DNA of 64,000 nucleotides from Rhizomicrobium sp. (GCA_037200985.1 JBBCGJ010000001.1:1092756-1156755); one strand, 5' to 3'. Numbered from the stretch's first letter, positions 53,825 through 63,703 are shown. Numbers and translations are program-made. Notes: generated by a model not told the origin, from the letters alone.

Positions 53825-55628
53825 CGCTGATCACCTGGTTGTCGGGCGGCGGCGGAGCGACCGCCGGTGGCCGCGGCGCGGGCGGCTGGGCGGGCGCGCG
53901 ATAGATCGGCCACTGGCCGGCAACGGTCTGGTCCAGCGTCGGCGTCGGCTGTCCGAGGCGGCGGCTGTAGAGCCAGTGATACATCAAAAGGCGCTTCACA
54001 TAGAATCGCGTCTCGGTGATGCGGATGCTCTCGATGAAGGCGAGCGCGTCGTCTTCCTTGCCGGCGCGGGCGTTGATCCAGCCGGCGAGGCGCAGCGGGC
54101 CGGCGTTATAGGCCGATGGCACTTGCACCAGATTGCCGCCATAGGTGTCGAGCAGATAGGCGATGTAGCGCTGGCCGATGGACATGTTGTAGGTCGGATC
54201 GCTGAGCGCGGAGACCGCACCGCTGCCGCCGAACTTGGCCGCGGTCGGCGGCATGAGCTGCATCAGGCCGCGGGCGCCGGCCGGCGACACGGCGTCGGCG
54301 ACGAAGCGGCTCTCGCAGCGGATGAAGGCGAGCACCAGCGAAGGGTCGATGGTGTAGCCGCCGTCGGGCTTGTAGCCGGGGACGGGGAACAGGCCGGTGA
54401 GCAGGATGCCGTTACGGGCGGCGGTCTCGCTGGCGCGCAGTTCGATGTTGGTGGCGTTCATGCGGCGGGCGAGGGCGGCAAAGCCCATGTCATGGCTGCC
54501 GTCGCTGTCGCCGAAGGCGCGGTTGAGCTCGGCGGGGACCGAGGCGCGCTCTTCGCCGATCTGCGTCAGCGCCACGGCGCGATGGGCCGACGACACCGTC
54601 ATGATCGCGGCGAAATCGGCGGCGGTCAGGACCGGATCGCGGAAACCGGTCTGGGTGTCCTGGCCGAGCATCTTCTCGGCCAGCAGGCCGTAGAAGGTCG
54701 GCTCCTCGCGTGCGGCGGCGTTCAGCAGGGTGACGACGCGCTGCGGATCGCCGTAGCGCAGATGGGCGCGCGCCGCCCAGAACGCGGCCTGGGCCCGCAG
54801 ATAGTTCGGGACGCTCCCTGTCGCGGCCAGGACTTCCAGGCGGTTGGCGGCGTCTTCGTAATTACCGAGGCGATAGGCCGCGAAGCCGGCATACCAGTCG
54901 AGCACCGGCGTCGCGAGCCGGATATCGCCCTTCACGCCCATTGCCGCGTCATAGGCCGCCTGGTCCTCGCCTTCGGCGATATAGGAGGCGGAGACGCGGC
55001 TGATCAGGCGCGCCAGATCGTAGGGCGCCGCCCCGGCCTCCTGCGCCTGGCGCACCACCGCATAGGCCTGGTCGGGCTGGTCGGCCTTGATGAAGCGTTC
55101 GACCTGGGCCTGCGCGTTGCGTCCCGCCTCGGTGGTCAGCGGCGGATCGGAGGTGTCGAACTCCTCATAGCCGCCGCCGCGCCGGCGCGCGGGCGGGGCG
55201 GGCACGGGCACGCTCGCGGTCATCACGACGGCGACGACGTGATGGCGTTTCTTCACCTTCTTGGAAGCGCGCTGCACCGCCAGCCGGTAGACGCGGTCGG
55301 CGATCGGCAGCTCGGCATATTGATGCATCCAGTCGATCAGCTCGGCCAGCGAGGCATGGCCGTGCGGCGACAGGTAATGCTCCGCCAGGACATAGCCTTC
55401 GAGCGAGCGGTCGGAGACCTGGGCATAGAGGTCCTTGGCCTCGTCGAAGCGGCCGGCACGCTCGGCGGCGAAAATCTGGCGATAGAGCGACACGTCGGCG
55501 GGCGAAAGAACCTCCATGGGTACCGAGACCGCGGCGCCGGAATCGGCGGGCAGCGGCATGTCGGCGCGCGCGACGCCGAGCGTCGCGGCGGCGGCGAGGG
55601 CCAGAGCAGTCCAGGTCGCAAAACGCAT
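53811..55628 (-). CDS. Soluble lytic murein transglycosylase
   Basis: 605 residues: signal peptide (MRFATWTALALAAAATLGVA), a long alpha-superhelical region of helical hairpins (about 60-430) and a C-terminal SLT domain with catalytic Glu in CESRFVADAVSPAGARGLMQL and motif VPSAYNAGPLRLAGW. It cleaves peptidoglycan with formation of 1,6-anhydroMurNAc, the substrate type later used by NagZ in this window. A Pro-rich tail follows the SLT domain. ATG 55628 is chosen for the signal peptide. Confidence 0.95.
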   Translation of the reverse strand: MRFATWTALALAAAATLGVARADMPLPADSGAAVSVPMEVLSPADVSLYRQIFAAERAGRFDEAKDLYAQVSDRSLEGYVLAEHYLSPHGHASLAELIDWMHQYAELPIADRVYRLAVQRASKKVKKRHHVVAVVMTASVPVPAPPARRRGGGYEEFDTSDPPLTTEAGRNAQAQVERFIKADQPDQAYAVVRQAQEAGAAPYDLARLISRVSASYIAEGEDQAAYDAAMGVKGDIRLATPVLDWYAGFAAYRLGNYEDAANRLEVLAATGSVPNYLRAQAAFWAARAHLRYGDPQRVVTLLNAAAREEPTFYGLLAEKMLGQDTQTGFRDPVLTAADFAAIMTVSSAHRAVALTQIGEERASVPAELNRAFGDSDGSHDMGFAALARRMNATNIELRASETAARNGILLTGLFPVPGYKPDGGYTIDPSLVLAFIRCESRFVADAVSPAGARGLMQLMPPTAAKFGGSGAVSALSDPTYNMSIGQRYIAYLLDTYGGNLVQVPSAYNAGPLRLAGWINARAGKEDDALAFIESIRITETRFYVKRLLMYHWLYSRRLGQPTPTLDQTVAGQWPIYRAPAQPPAPRPPAVAPPPPDNQVISDARY

Positions 55629-55654
55629 CACGGTATCCCGTATTCGAGGGTGGG

Positions 55655-56491
55655 CTATGTCGCGCCCGGGTCGTCCAGCTTGTCGGCCACCGCCTGCAGG
55701 TCGCGCCACGCCAGTTTCTTATGAGCGGGCTGCCGGAGCAAGTAGGCCGGATGCAGCGTCGGCATCACGGGAACCATCCCCGTCCCGATCCGGTAGTCCA
55801 GCCAGCGGCCGCGAATCTTCATGATCCCGTCGTTCAAGCCTAGCACATGCCGCGCCGACACCGCGCCCAGCAGAATCAACATGCGCGGCTGCGCCAATTC
55901 GATATGCCGACGCAGGAAGGGGATGCACATCGCGACTTCGCCCGGATCGGGATTGCGGTTGTCGGGCGGCCGCCACGGCATGACGTTGGTGATATAGGCA
56001 GAGGTCCGGTCGAGATTTATCGCCGCGAGCATGCGGTCGAGCAGCTTGCCGGCGCGGCCGACGAAGGGCAGGCCGGCGGCGTCTTCGTCCTTGCCCGGCG
56101 CCTCGCCGATGAACATGACGCCGCTCGCCGGATTGCCGTCGGCGAAGACGGTGTTCCTGGCGAGCTTCTTGAGCTGCGAGCCGTCGAAGGATTCGAGCGC
56201 GGCCTTCAGCTCGGCGAGCGAATTGCAGCGCGCGGAGATTTCGAGCGCCGAGCTGAATCCGTCCGTCGCCAGCGGCGCAACATTGGATGGCGTGATCTGG
56301 GCGAGGGGACGGGGACCCTCGGGACGCATCGGCGCCGCGGCTTTGGGAAGCGGTGCCGGGGCGGGATCGCGAGCCGGAGCGGCGGGCCGCGCAACGAACC
56401 GGTCCACCGGCGCGTCGCCGATGGCCTCGTCCGCACCGGCCTCGACGAGCCAGGCGAGAGCCGACAGGGTTTCCTCTCCGGAAGCGGTCAT
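55655..56491 (-). CDS. Uracil-DNA glycosylase (family 4-like)
   Basis: 278 residues with the family motifs [23 protein letters not shown] (motif A), [28 protein letters not shown] and [11 protein letters not shown] (motif B). It removes uracil from DNA. The N-terminal 90 residues are a Pro/Ala-rich extension. At the place where relatives have FDGC-LK the sequence is FDGSQLK, so one of the usual Fe-S ligands may be missing. It is upstream of the transglycosylase on the same strand. Confidence 0.9.
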   Translation of the reverse strand: MTASGEETLSALAWLVEAGADEAIGDAPVDRFVARPAAPARDPAPAPLPKAAAPMRPEGPRPLAQITPSNVAPLATDGFSSALEISARCNSLAELKAALESFDGSQLKKLARNTVFADGNPASGVMFIGEAPGKDEDAAGLPFVGRAGKLLDRMLAAINLDRTSAYITNVMPWRPPDNRNPDPGEVAMCIPFLRRHIELAQPRMLILLGAVSARHVLGLNDGIMKIRGRWLDYRIGTGMVPVMPTLHPAYLLRQPAHKKLAWRDLQAVADKLDDPGAT

Positions 56492-56573
56492 ACCGCGATA
56501 TTAGACGCGGTTGACCCCCGAATCCTACCGTCCCATAAGGGGTTTACGGGGATGAAATCGGGTTTTCGAGGCG

Positions 56574-58223
56574 ATGGCCGAAGACGTACAGCGCGAGAGC
56601 ATGGAATACGACGTCGTGATCGTCGGCGGCGGGCCCGCGGGGCTCTCGAGCGCGATCCGGCTCAAGCAGATCAATCCCGACATCACGGTCTGCCTGCTCG
56701 AAAAGGGCTCCGAGGTCGGCGCGCATATCCTCTCCGGCGCGGTGATGGACCCGATCGCGATCAACGAGCTCTTTCCCGATTGGAAGGAGAAGGGCGCGCC
56801 GCTCGATACGCCGGTGACGGACGACCGGTTCTATCTCCTGGGACCGGCGGGCTCGATCCGCATCCCGAATTTCGCGATGCCGCCGCTCATGAGCAATCAC
56901 GGCAACTACATCGTGAGCCTCTCCAACGTCTGCAAATGGCTGGCGACGCAGGCCGAGGCGCTGGGCGTCGAGATCTATCCCGGTTTTCCCGCCGCCGATC
57001 TCGTCGTCGAAGGCGGCGTGGTGAAGGGCGTGACGACCGGCGATCTCGGCGTCGCCAAGGACGGCCATCACAAGGACAGCTTCACGCCCGGCATGAACAT
57101 CCTGGGCAAGTACACGCTGTTCGCGGAAGGGGCACGCGGCTCGCTGACCAAGCGGCTGCTCAACGACTACGACCTGACGAAGGGTCGCGACTACCAGAAA
57201 TTCGGCATCGGCGTGAAGGAATTGTGGGAGCTGCCGAAGGACAAGCACCGGCGCGGGCTGGTGGTGCACACCGTCGGCTGGCCGCTCTCCAACGACACGG
57301 GCGGCGGCCTCTTCTGCTATCATTGGGGCGAGAATTTCTGCTCCATCGGCTTCGTCGTCCATCTCAACTATTCCAACCCGTTCCTCTCGCCCTTCGACGA
57401 GATGCAGCGGGTCAAGCAGCATCCGCGCATCCGCGCCATGCTCGAAGGCGGCAAGCGCATCGGCTATGGCGCGCGCGCGCTGACCGAGGGCGGGCTGCAA
57501 TCTGTGCCGAAGCTGGCCTTTCCGGGCGGGGCGCTGGTCGGCTGCGCCGCCGGCTTCATGAACGTGCCGCGCATCAAGGGCAGCCACAACGCCATGAAAT
57601 CCGGCATGCTGGCGGCCGAGGCGGTGGCGGCGGCGCTCGCTGCCGGCCGCGCCGGCGACACGGTCGAGGAATACGAGGTTTCCTACCGGGCGAGCCATAT
57701 CTACAAGGACCTGAAGCGGGTCCGGAACTTCAAGCCGCTATGGTCGAAGCTGGGCACGCTGGCGGCGCTGCCCTTCATGGCGCTGGATTTGTGGACCAAT
57801 CAGCTTTTCGGCCTGTCCCTGTTCGGAACGCTCGGCCACGGCAAGCCGGACTATGCGACGCTGAAGCCGGCGGCGGAGTCGCGCAAGATCGTCTATCCCA
57901 GGCCGGACGGCGTTATCAGTTTCGACAAACTTTCGTCGGTATTCTTGTCCAATACAAACCACGAGGAAGATCAGCCGGTTCACCTGAAATTGACCGATCC
58001 CGCGATCCCGATCCGGGATAACCTTCCCCGCTACGACGAGCCGGCGCAGCGCTACTGTCCGGCCGGCGTTTACGAGGTGGTGCAGGAGGCGGCCGGGCCG
58101 AGGTTCCAGATCAACGCGCAGAACTGCGTGCACTGCAAGACCTGCGACATCAAGGATCCGGCGCAGAACATCAACTGGGTGACGCCGGAAGGCGGGGGCG
58201 GACCGAACTACCCCAACATGTGA
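56574..58223 (+). CDS. Electron transfer flavoprotein-ubiquinone oxidoreductase
   Basis: 549 residues. N-terminal FAD site VVIVGGGPAGLSSAIRL, the ubiquinone-binding region (GARALTEGGLQSVPKL, GGALVGCAAGFMNVPRIKG), and C-terminal 4Fe-4S ligands in RYCPAGVYE and NCVHCKTCDIKDPAQNI. It passes electrons from reduced ETF (fatty-acid and amino-acid dehydrogenases) to ubiquinone at the inner membrane. ErpA in this window is a plausible cluster donor. It is divergent from the UDG gene and followed 9 nt later by the TPR lipoprotein gene. Confidence 0.96.
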   Translation: MAEDVQRESMEYDVVIVGGGPAGLSSAIRLKQINPDITVCLLEKGSEVGAHILSGAVMDPIAINELFPDWKEKGAPLDTPVTDDRFYLLGPAGSIRIPNFAMPPLMSNHGNYIVSLSNVCKWLATQAEALGVEIYPGFPAADLVVEGGVVKGVTTGDLGVAKDGHHKDSFTPGMNILGKYTLFAEGARGSLTKRLLNDYDLTKGRDYQKFGIGVKELWELPKDKHRRGLVVHTVGWPLSNDTGGGLFCYHWGENFCSIGFVVHLNYSNPFLSPFDEMQRVKQHPRIRAMLEGGKRIGYGARALTEGGLQSVPKLAFPGGALVGCAAGFMNVPRIKGSHNAMKSGMLAAEAVAAALAAGRAGDTVEEYEVSYRASHIYKDLKRVRNFKPLWSKLGTLAALPFMALDLWTNQLFGLSLFGTLGHGKPDYATLKPAAESRKIVYPRPDGVISFDKLSSVFLSNTNHEEDQPVHLKLTDPAIPIRDNLPRYDEPAQRYCPAGVYEVVQEAAGPRFQINAQNCVHCKTCDIKDPAQNINWVTPEGGGGPNYPNM

Positions 58224-58232
58224 GGATATAGG

Positions 58233-59933
58233 TTGCGCATCGCTCTACGGATTTCCGCCTTGGGTCTCGCGATCGCGCTCGGCGCCTGCGCGGGCACGAA
58301 CACCGCGGCGCCCTCCGCGCCGGCCGCCGATACGACCTCGACGGAGTTCGGCAACTATCTCTCCGCGCGCTTCGCGGCCAGCCAGCACAACATGAAGGAT
58401 GCCGCGCTCTATTATCGCGCGAGCCTCACCGCCGATCCGGACAATAAGGACCTCTTGGCGCTCTCCTTCTTCTTCTCGACCTCGGCGGGCGACATCCCGG
58501 ACGCGGCCAAGCTCGCCGACCGCGTGGTCGCGGCGCAGGCGGACGACCGCGCGGCGCGGCTGACGCTGGCGGTCGCCGCGCTCAAGCGGCGCGACTATGC
58601 CGGCGCGCGCAAGCAGATGTCGCTGTCGGCGAAAGGGCCGTTCAGCTCCCTCACCGTGTCGCTGATCGATGCCTGGGCGGCGGCGGGGCAGGGCGACAAG
58701 GCGACGGCGGAAGGCGAACTCGCGGCGCTGCGCGCCCAGGGCGGCGCCGATGCGCTCGCCATGTATCACCTCGCCCTGCTGGCCGATTTCGTCGGCGACG
58801 ACGCGCTGGCCGACCCGTCCTATCGCAGCGCGCTCGCCTCGGGCGCGACGCCGCGCGTGGTGGACGCGTTCGGCCGCTATCTGGAGCGCAGCGGAAAGAC
58901 CGACGAGGCGACCACGCTCTACACAAGGGCGGCGCAGGAATCCGGCATCAAGGAGATCGCGGCGGCCGGCCTCGCCCGCATCAAGAACCACAAGAAGCCG
59001 GACGGGATGATCGTGCACGCCGAAGACGGCGCCGCGGAGGCCTTGTTCGGCATCGCCGCCTCGCTGACCGACCAGGCGAGCGCGGATGTCTCGATCCTCT
59101 ATCTGCGGCTCGCGCTCTATCTGCGTCCCGACCTGGATCTGGGCGCGGTCCTGCTCGCCGACCGGCTGGAAGGCCTGCAGAAATACGACGATGCCATCGA
59201 GGCCTATCGCATGGTGCCGAAGGGCTCGCCCTATTGGCGGCTGGCGGCGGTGGAGATCGCGCTCGACGAGGCGCGGCTGGACCGCACCGACGACGCGATC
59301 GCCAAGCTCAAGGAGTTGACGGCGGCCAATCCGGCGGATTCGGAAGCCTGGACGGCGCTCGGCGACACCTATCGCAGCGCCAGCAAGTTCACGGAGGCCG
59401 CCGACGCCTACAACCACGCGCTGGCGCTGCGCGGCGACGGCACCAGGCCGAACGACTGGCCGCTCTATTTCGCGCGGGCCGTGGCGGAGCAGGGGACGCA
59501 GAACTGGAGCGCCGCCGAAATCGATCTGAAGAAGGCGCTGACGCTGTCGCCCAACGAGCCGACGCTGCTCAATTATCTCGGCTACACCTGGGTCGACCAG
59601 AACCGCAACATCCCCGAGGCGCTCGCGATGCTGGAGAAGGCGCGCGCCTTGAAGCCGACCGACGGCTACATCGCCGACAGCGTGGGCTGGGCCTATTACA
59701 AGCTCGGCCGCTTCGCCGACGCGGCCAAGGCGCTGGAGAGCGCGGTCGAACTGGTGCCCGGCGATCCGACGATCAACGACCATCTGGGCGACGCCTATTG
59801 GCGGGTGGGGCGCAAGCTCGACGCGACGTTCCAGTGGAACCACGCGCTGGCGTTCGGGGCGAGCGATGCCGACAAGGCGGTGATCGAGAAGAAGCTCAAG
59901 GACGGACTGGACGCCGGTGCCGCCCCGAATTGA
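58233..59933 (+). CDS. TPR-repeat lipoprotein-like protein
   Basis: 566 residues starting with TTG 58233 (GAGG upstream). The N-terminus ends in a lipobox (LAIALGAC, Cys about residue 19), so it should be a lipoprotein. The rest is TPR-type helices (for example AWTALGDTYRSASKFTEAADAYNHAL, YIADSVGWAYYKLGRFADAAKALESAV). The function is probably protein-protein scaffolding in the periplasm. It overlaps ispE by 17 nt, a conserved neighbourhood in alphaproteobacteria. Confidence 0.88.
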   Translation: MRIALRISALGLAIALGACAGTNTAAPSAPAADTTSTEFGNYLSARFAASQHNMKDAALYYRASLTADPDNKDLLALSFFFSTSAGDIPDAAKLADRVVAAQADDRAARLTLAVAALKRRDYAGARKQMSLSAKGPFSSLTVSLIDAWAAAGQGDKATAEGELAALRAQGGADALAMYHLALLADFVGDDALADPSYRSALASGATPRVVDAFGRYLERSGKTDEATTLYTRAAQESGIKEIAAAGLARIKNHKKPDGMIVHAEDGAAEALFGIAASLTDQASADVSILYLRLALYLRPDLDLGAVLLADRLEGLQKYDDAIEAYRMVPKGSPYWRLAAVEIALDEARLDRTDDAIAKLKELTAANPADSEAWTALGDTYRSASKFTEAADAYNHALALRGDGTRPNDWPLYFARAVAEQGTQNWSAAEIDLKKALTLSPNEPTLLNYLGYTWVDQNRNIPEALAMLEKARALKPTDGYIADSVGWAYYKLGRFADAAKALESAVELVPGDPTINDHLGDAYWRVGRKLDATFQWNHALAFGASDADKAVIEKKLKDGLDAGAAPN

Positions 59934-60786
59934 AGCTTTCGCGCCTGCGAAGATCAATCTCTTCCTGCATGTCGGCGACAGGCGCGCCGACGGCTACCAC
60001 GCACTCGAAAGCATCGCCGTGTTCGTCGATGCCGGCGACCGGCTGGTCTTCGAGGCGGCCGATGCATTGTCGCTGCGCGTCGAGGGGCCGTTCCGCGAAG
60101 GGCTCGCGGCCGAGAGCGACAATCTGGTGCTGCGCGCCGCCCGCGCCCTCGCGCAGCGCACCGACACCGGCAAGGGCGCAGCGATTGCCTTGACCAAGAA
60201 CCTGCCGGTTGCCTCCGGCATCGGCGGCGGCTCGGCGGACGCCGCCGCGGCCCTGCGCGGGCTCGTGCAGCTTTGGGATCTCTCCGAGGTCGGACCCCAT
60301 GTCGCGCGCGGCGTCGCGGAGGAATTGGGTTCCGACGTGCCGGTATGCGTGGAGAGCCGGCCGTCCTGGATGGAGGGGCGCGGCGAGATCGTGACGCGCG
60401 CCAAGGGCATCCCACCGGTGAAGCTGGTATTGGTCAATCCGGGCGTCGCGGTTCCGACGGCCGCGGTGTTCCGCGCGCTGACGGATCGCAGCGGCGTCGG
60501 CGCGGCGAGTCGCATTCCCTTCGAACCCGATGCCTGGTCGCTCGCCGAATATCTGCGCTCGACCCGGAACGATCTCGAAGCGCCGGCGCTGGCGATCGCG
60601 CCGGCGATCGGCGAGGCGCTGGCGGCGCTGCGGGCGCAGCCCGGCATCCATCTCGCGCGCATGTCCGGCAGCGGCGCGACATGTTTCGGCCTGTTCGAGG
60701 ATGACGGCAGCGCGGAGATGGCCGCGATCGCGCTGGCGCGTTCGTATCCCGGCTGGTGGGTGAAGGCCGCGCGGGTGTTGGCCTAG
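59917..60786 (+). CDS. ispE: 4-diphosphocytidyl-2-C-methyl-D-erythritol kinase
   Basis: 289 residues of the GHMP kinase family, fourth enzyme of the MEP isoprenoid pathway. Motifs: FAPAKINLFLHVGDRRADGYHALES, ATP loop PVASGIGGGSADAAAALRGL and MSGSGATCFGLF. GTG 59917 lies inside the TPR gene. The product of the pathway supplies isoprenoid units for the polyprenyl synthase encoded 120 bp further on. Confidence 0.95.
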   Translation: MPPRIEAFAPAKINLFLHVGDRRADGYHALESIAVFVDAGDRLVFEAADALSLRVEGPFREGLAAESDNLVLRAARALAQRTDTGKGAAIALTKNLPVASGIGGGSADAAAALRGLVQLWDLSEVGPHVARGVAEELGSDVPVCVESRPSWMEGRGEIVTRAKGIPPVKLVLVNPGVAVPTAAVFRALTDRSGVGAASRIPFEPDAWSLAEYLRSTRNDLEAPALAIAPAIGEALAALRAQPGIHLARMSGSGATCFGLFEDDGSAEMAAIALARSYPGWWVKAARVLA

Positions 60787-60815
60787 ACGCCGTCGATCGC
60801 TATCGGAAAATTCAA

Positions 60816-60894
60816 GATTGTCGTTCCCGCGCAGCGCAAATCCAGATTCGGCCGCTCGCCCGGCCGCGGGATGCCCGCCTGCGCGGGCACGACC
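60816..60894. repeat. Alphaproteobacterial intergenic palindrome, copy 2
   Basis: This is a copy of the element at 102-173: the left end GATTGTCGTTCCCGCGCAGCG and the right end ATGCCCGCCTGCGCGGGCAC have the same order. It sits between ispE and the polyprenyl synthase stop, i.e. between convergent genes, where it may serve as a bidirectional stem-loop. Confidence 0.75.
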
Positions 60895-60903
60895 CGGGTG
60901 GCT

Positions 60904-61914
60904 TCAATACGCCCGTTCGACGCAGAAATCGGCGATGTCGGCCAGCGCGGCGCGGATGTCGCTCGCCGGCAGCGGCGCCAGCGCCTGCTTGGCGACGTCG
61001 GCATAGTGCCGCGCGCGCGTCATCGTCTCCTGGATCGCGCCCGTCTCCTCGACGCAGGTGATGGCGCGTTCGAGATCGGATTCGCTCTGCGGGCCGCCTT
61101 CGATCACCCGCTTCCAGAAGGTCTGCGCCTTCGCATCGGCGCGGGCATAGGCGAGGATGACCGGCAGCGTGACCTTGGCCTCGCGGAAATCGTCGCCGAC
61201 CGCCTTGCCCATCAGCGCCTGGCGGCCGGAATAGTCGAGCGCGTCGTCGACGAGCTGGAAGGCGATGCCCAGGCTCATGCCATAGGCGCGTAGCGAGGCC
61301 ACGGGACCCCGGTCGCAGAGCGTGGCGCCCGATTCGGCGGCGGCCGCGAACAGCTCCGCCGTCTTGGCGCCGACGACCTTCAGGTAATGCTCCTCGGTGG
61401 TGGCGAGATTGCTCTCCGATTTGAGCTGCATCACCTCGCCCTCGGCGATGATCGCGGACGCGCCGGCGAGGATCTCCAGCACGCGCAGCGAGCCGGTGTC
61501 GACCATCATCTCGAAGGCGCGGGAGAACAGGAAGTCACCGACCAGCACCGTGGCCTTGTTGCCCCAGACGAGATTGGCCGCGACCTTGCCGCGGCGCAGC
61601 GTGCTCGCGTCCACCACGTCGTCGTGCAGCAGCGTGGCGGTGTGGATGAACTCGACCGCAGCCGAAAGATTGACATGCTTGTCGCCGCCGTAACCGCCCA
61701 TCCGGGCCGCGGCGAGCGACAGCATCGGGCGCAGGCGCTTGCCGCCCGAATCGATCAGGTGCTTGGCGAGGTCGGGAATGAGCGCCACGGCGCTGCCCAT
61801 GCGGGCGTGGATCATGCGATCGGTTGCCGCCATATCGTCGGCCACCAGCGCGTGCAGGCGCTCGACGGGCGAGACGCCGTCGGTTCTCGTCTTGCGCAGA
61901 TCGGGCTTGAGCAT
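60904..61914 (-). CDS. Polyprenyl (octa/decaprenyl) diphosphate synthase
   Basis: 336 residues: KHLIDSGGKRLRPMLSL, first Asp-rich motif LLHDDVVDASTLRRG, GDFLFSRAFEMMV, QLKSESNL and second Asp-rich motif LVDDALDYSG. It makes the long isoprenoid side chain of ubiquinone, thereby linking MEP isoprenoids with the ETF-QO/respiratory electron acceptor. ATG 61914. Divergent from the DUF2007-TrmN6 gene, the usual arrangement. Confidence 0.95.
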   Translation of the reverse strand: MLKPDLRKTRTDGVSPVERLHALVADDMAATDRMIHARMGSAVALIPDLAKHLIDSGGKRLRPMLSLAAARMGGYGGDKHVNLSAAVEFIHTATLLHDDVVDASTLRRGKVAANLVWGNKATVLVGDFLFSRAFEMMVDTGSLRVLEILAGASAIIAEGEVMQLKSESNLATTEEHYLKVVGAKTAELFAAAAESGATLCDRGPVASLRAYGMSLGIAFQLVDDALDYSGRQALMGKAVGDDFREAKVTLPVILAYARADAKAQTFWKRVIEGGPQSESDLERAITCVEETGAIQETMTRARHYADVAKQALAPLPASDIRAALADIADFCVERAY

Positions 61915-62011
61915 CGGCTCGGTCCTTGCCGGAAGCGCCCGGCGTTTGCGACATTGGAAGGGGAACCCCACCCCGTCAAGCCGACCTATTCCCGCACTAC
62001 CCTTGCGAAAG

Positions 62012-62950
62012 ATGCCGATGCGGCCCGTCCTGAAGACCAACGATCCCGTCCTGCTCAGCTTCGCGCAAAGCCTGCTTGCGCAGGAAGATATCGCCAGCGT
62101 CGTGTTCGACGAGAATGCGAGCGTGATGGACGGCAGTCTGGGCATTTTGCCGCGTCGGCTGATGGTGGCCGACGAGGACGCCGAACGCGGCATGACCTTG
62201 CTGCGCGAGGGGCTGGCGCGGCGTGCCGCGCCGCAGGAGATCAGCGAGGACCGGTTCCTGGGCGGCAAGCTCGTCTTGCAGCAGTTCAAGGACGGATTTC
62301 GCGCCGGGCTCGATGCCGTGATGCTGGCGGCGGCGGTTCCGGCGGGCGACGGCGACGAGGTGCTGGAACTCGGCAGCGGCGCGGGCACGGCGAGCCTGTG
62401 CCTCGCGACGCGCGTGCCGGGCGCGCGCCTGACCGGGGCGGAGATCGAAAGCGATCTCGTGACGCTCGCGAATCGCAACGCCACCGCCAACGGGCTGGGC
62501 GAGCGCGCGGTGTTCGTGACCGTCGACGCGCTCGACCTGCCGGCGGACATGCGGCGGGACTACGATCACGTCCTGTGCAATCCGCCGTTCCACAGCGCGG
62601 AGGGCGAGACCTCGCCCGACGCGGCGCGGGCGATGGCGATGCAGGACGAGGGGACCCTGCCGGCCTGGCTGGCTACGGGCCTGAAGCGCACGGCCTCGGG
62701 CGGGACCTTCACGGCGATCCTGCGCGCCGACCGGCTGGGCGAGGCGCTGGCGGCGCTGCCGCAGACCGGCGTGCGGGTCATCCCGCTCTGGCCGCGCCGG
62801 GACGAGCCGGCCAAGCGCGTCATCGTGCAGGCCAGGAAGGGCGCGCGGACGCCCTTCGCGCTGCTGCCGGGGCTGGTGCTGCACGAAGCCGACGGTTCCT
62901 ATACCCCGCAGGCCGACGCCATCCTGCGCGGAGAGGAGGCGATTGCATGA
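62012..62950 (+). CDS. DUF2007 fused to a TrmN6-like tRNA adenine methyltransferase
   Basis: 312 residues in one frame. Residues 1-70 form a DUF2007 domain (LKTNDPVLLSFAQSLL, VMDGSLGILPRRLMVADEDAE). A four- to five-residue linker leads to a class I methyltransferase: EDRFLGGKLVLQQFKDGFRAG, AdoMet motif VLELGSGAGTASLCL and catalytic NPPF (HVLCNPPFHSAEG). This corresponds to COG4123, tRNA1(Val) adenine-37 N6 methyltransferase. In relatives these are usually two adjacent genes. The start is ATG 62012 or 62018. Confidence 0.85.
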   Translation: MPMRPVLKTNDPVLLSFAQSLLAQEDIASVVFDENASVMDGSLGILPRRLMVADEDAERGMTLLREGLARRAAPQEISEDRFLGGKLVLQQFKDGFRAGLDAVMLAAAVPAGDGDEVLELGSGAGTASLCLATRVPGARLTGAEIESDLVTLANRNATANGLGERAVFVTVDALDLPADMRRDYDHVLCNPPFHSAEGETSPDAARAMAMQDEGTLPAWLATGLKRTASGGTFTAILRADRLGEALAALPQTGVRVIPLWPRRDEPAKRVIVQARKGARTPFALLPGLVLHEADGSYTPQADAILRGEEAIA

Positions 62951-63703
62951 CCCGCGGCGCGGTTGCGAGCAAGGTCCCGGCCGTCACGCTGACCTTCTGG
63001 ATCGTCAAGATCCTTGCGACCACGCTGGGCGAGACGGCCGGCGACACGGTCTCCATGACCATGCATCTCGGCTATCTCGTCGGCACCGCGATCTTTCTTG
63101 GGGCGCTTGTCGTGCTCGTCGCGCTGCAGATCGCGGCCCGCAAATTCCATCCCTTCCTCTACTGGCTGACGATCATCGCCTCGACGACGGCGGGCACCAC
63201 GATGGCGGATTTCGCCGACCGCTCGCTCGGCATCGGCTATCCCGGCGGCTCGATCCTGCTGTTCGCCGCCGTTCTGGCATCGCTCGGCGCCTGGTACTGG
63301 TCGGAGGGCGCGGTCTCGGTGCAGTCGGTGAACACGCCCCGGGTCGAGGCGTTCTACTGGCTGACCATCACCTTCTCGCAGACGCTGGGCACCGCGCTGG
63401 GGGGACTGGGCGGCGGATTCGGGCTTGGGCTATGGCGGCGGCGCGCTGGTGTTCGGCGCGGCCATCGCGGTCGTCGCCGCGCTCCATTTCTGGGCTCGCC
63501 TTTCGCCCGTCCTCTTGTTCTGGCTGGCCTTTATCCTGACGCGGCCGCTGGGCGCGACGGTGGGCGATTTCTTCGACAAGCCGCCGGAGCAGGGCGGGCT
63601 GGACGTCAGCCGGCCGATCGCCAGCGCGATTCTGGCGGCGGTCATCGTAGTATGCATTCTCATCTTCCCGCAGCGCGCCGGATCGCATCCGGGCGCCGCC
63701 TGA
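62947..63703 (+). pseudogene. COG4705-like membrane protein gene with a one-base frameshift
   Basis: From ATG 62947 (ATGA overlap with the methyltransferase) a multi-pass membrane protein is encoded: TFWIVKILATTLGETAGDTVS, WLTIIASTTAGTTMADFADR and FYWLTITFSQTLGTALG. At the G6 run 63399-63404 the frame is lost. Removing one G gives ALGDWAADSGLGYGGGALVF, which continues in the other frame to FPQRAGSHPGAA with stop at 63703. It looks like a recent +1 G insertion, a phase-variable run, or a sequencing error. Corrected length is about 251 residues. Confidence 0.85.
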
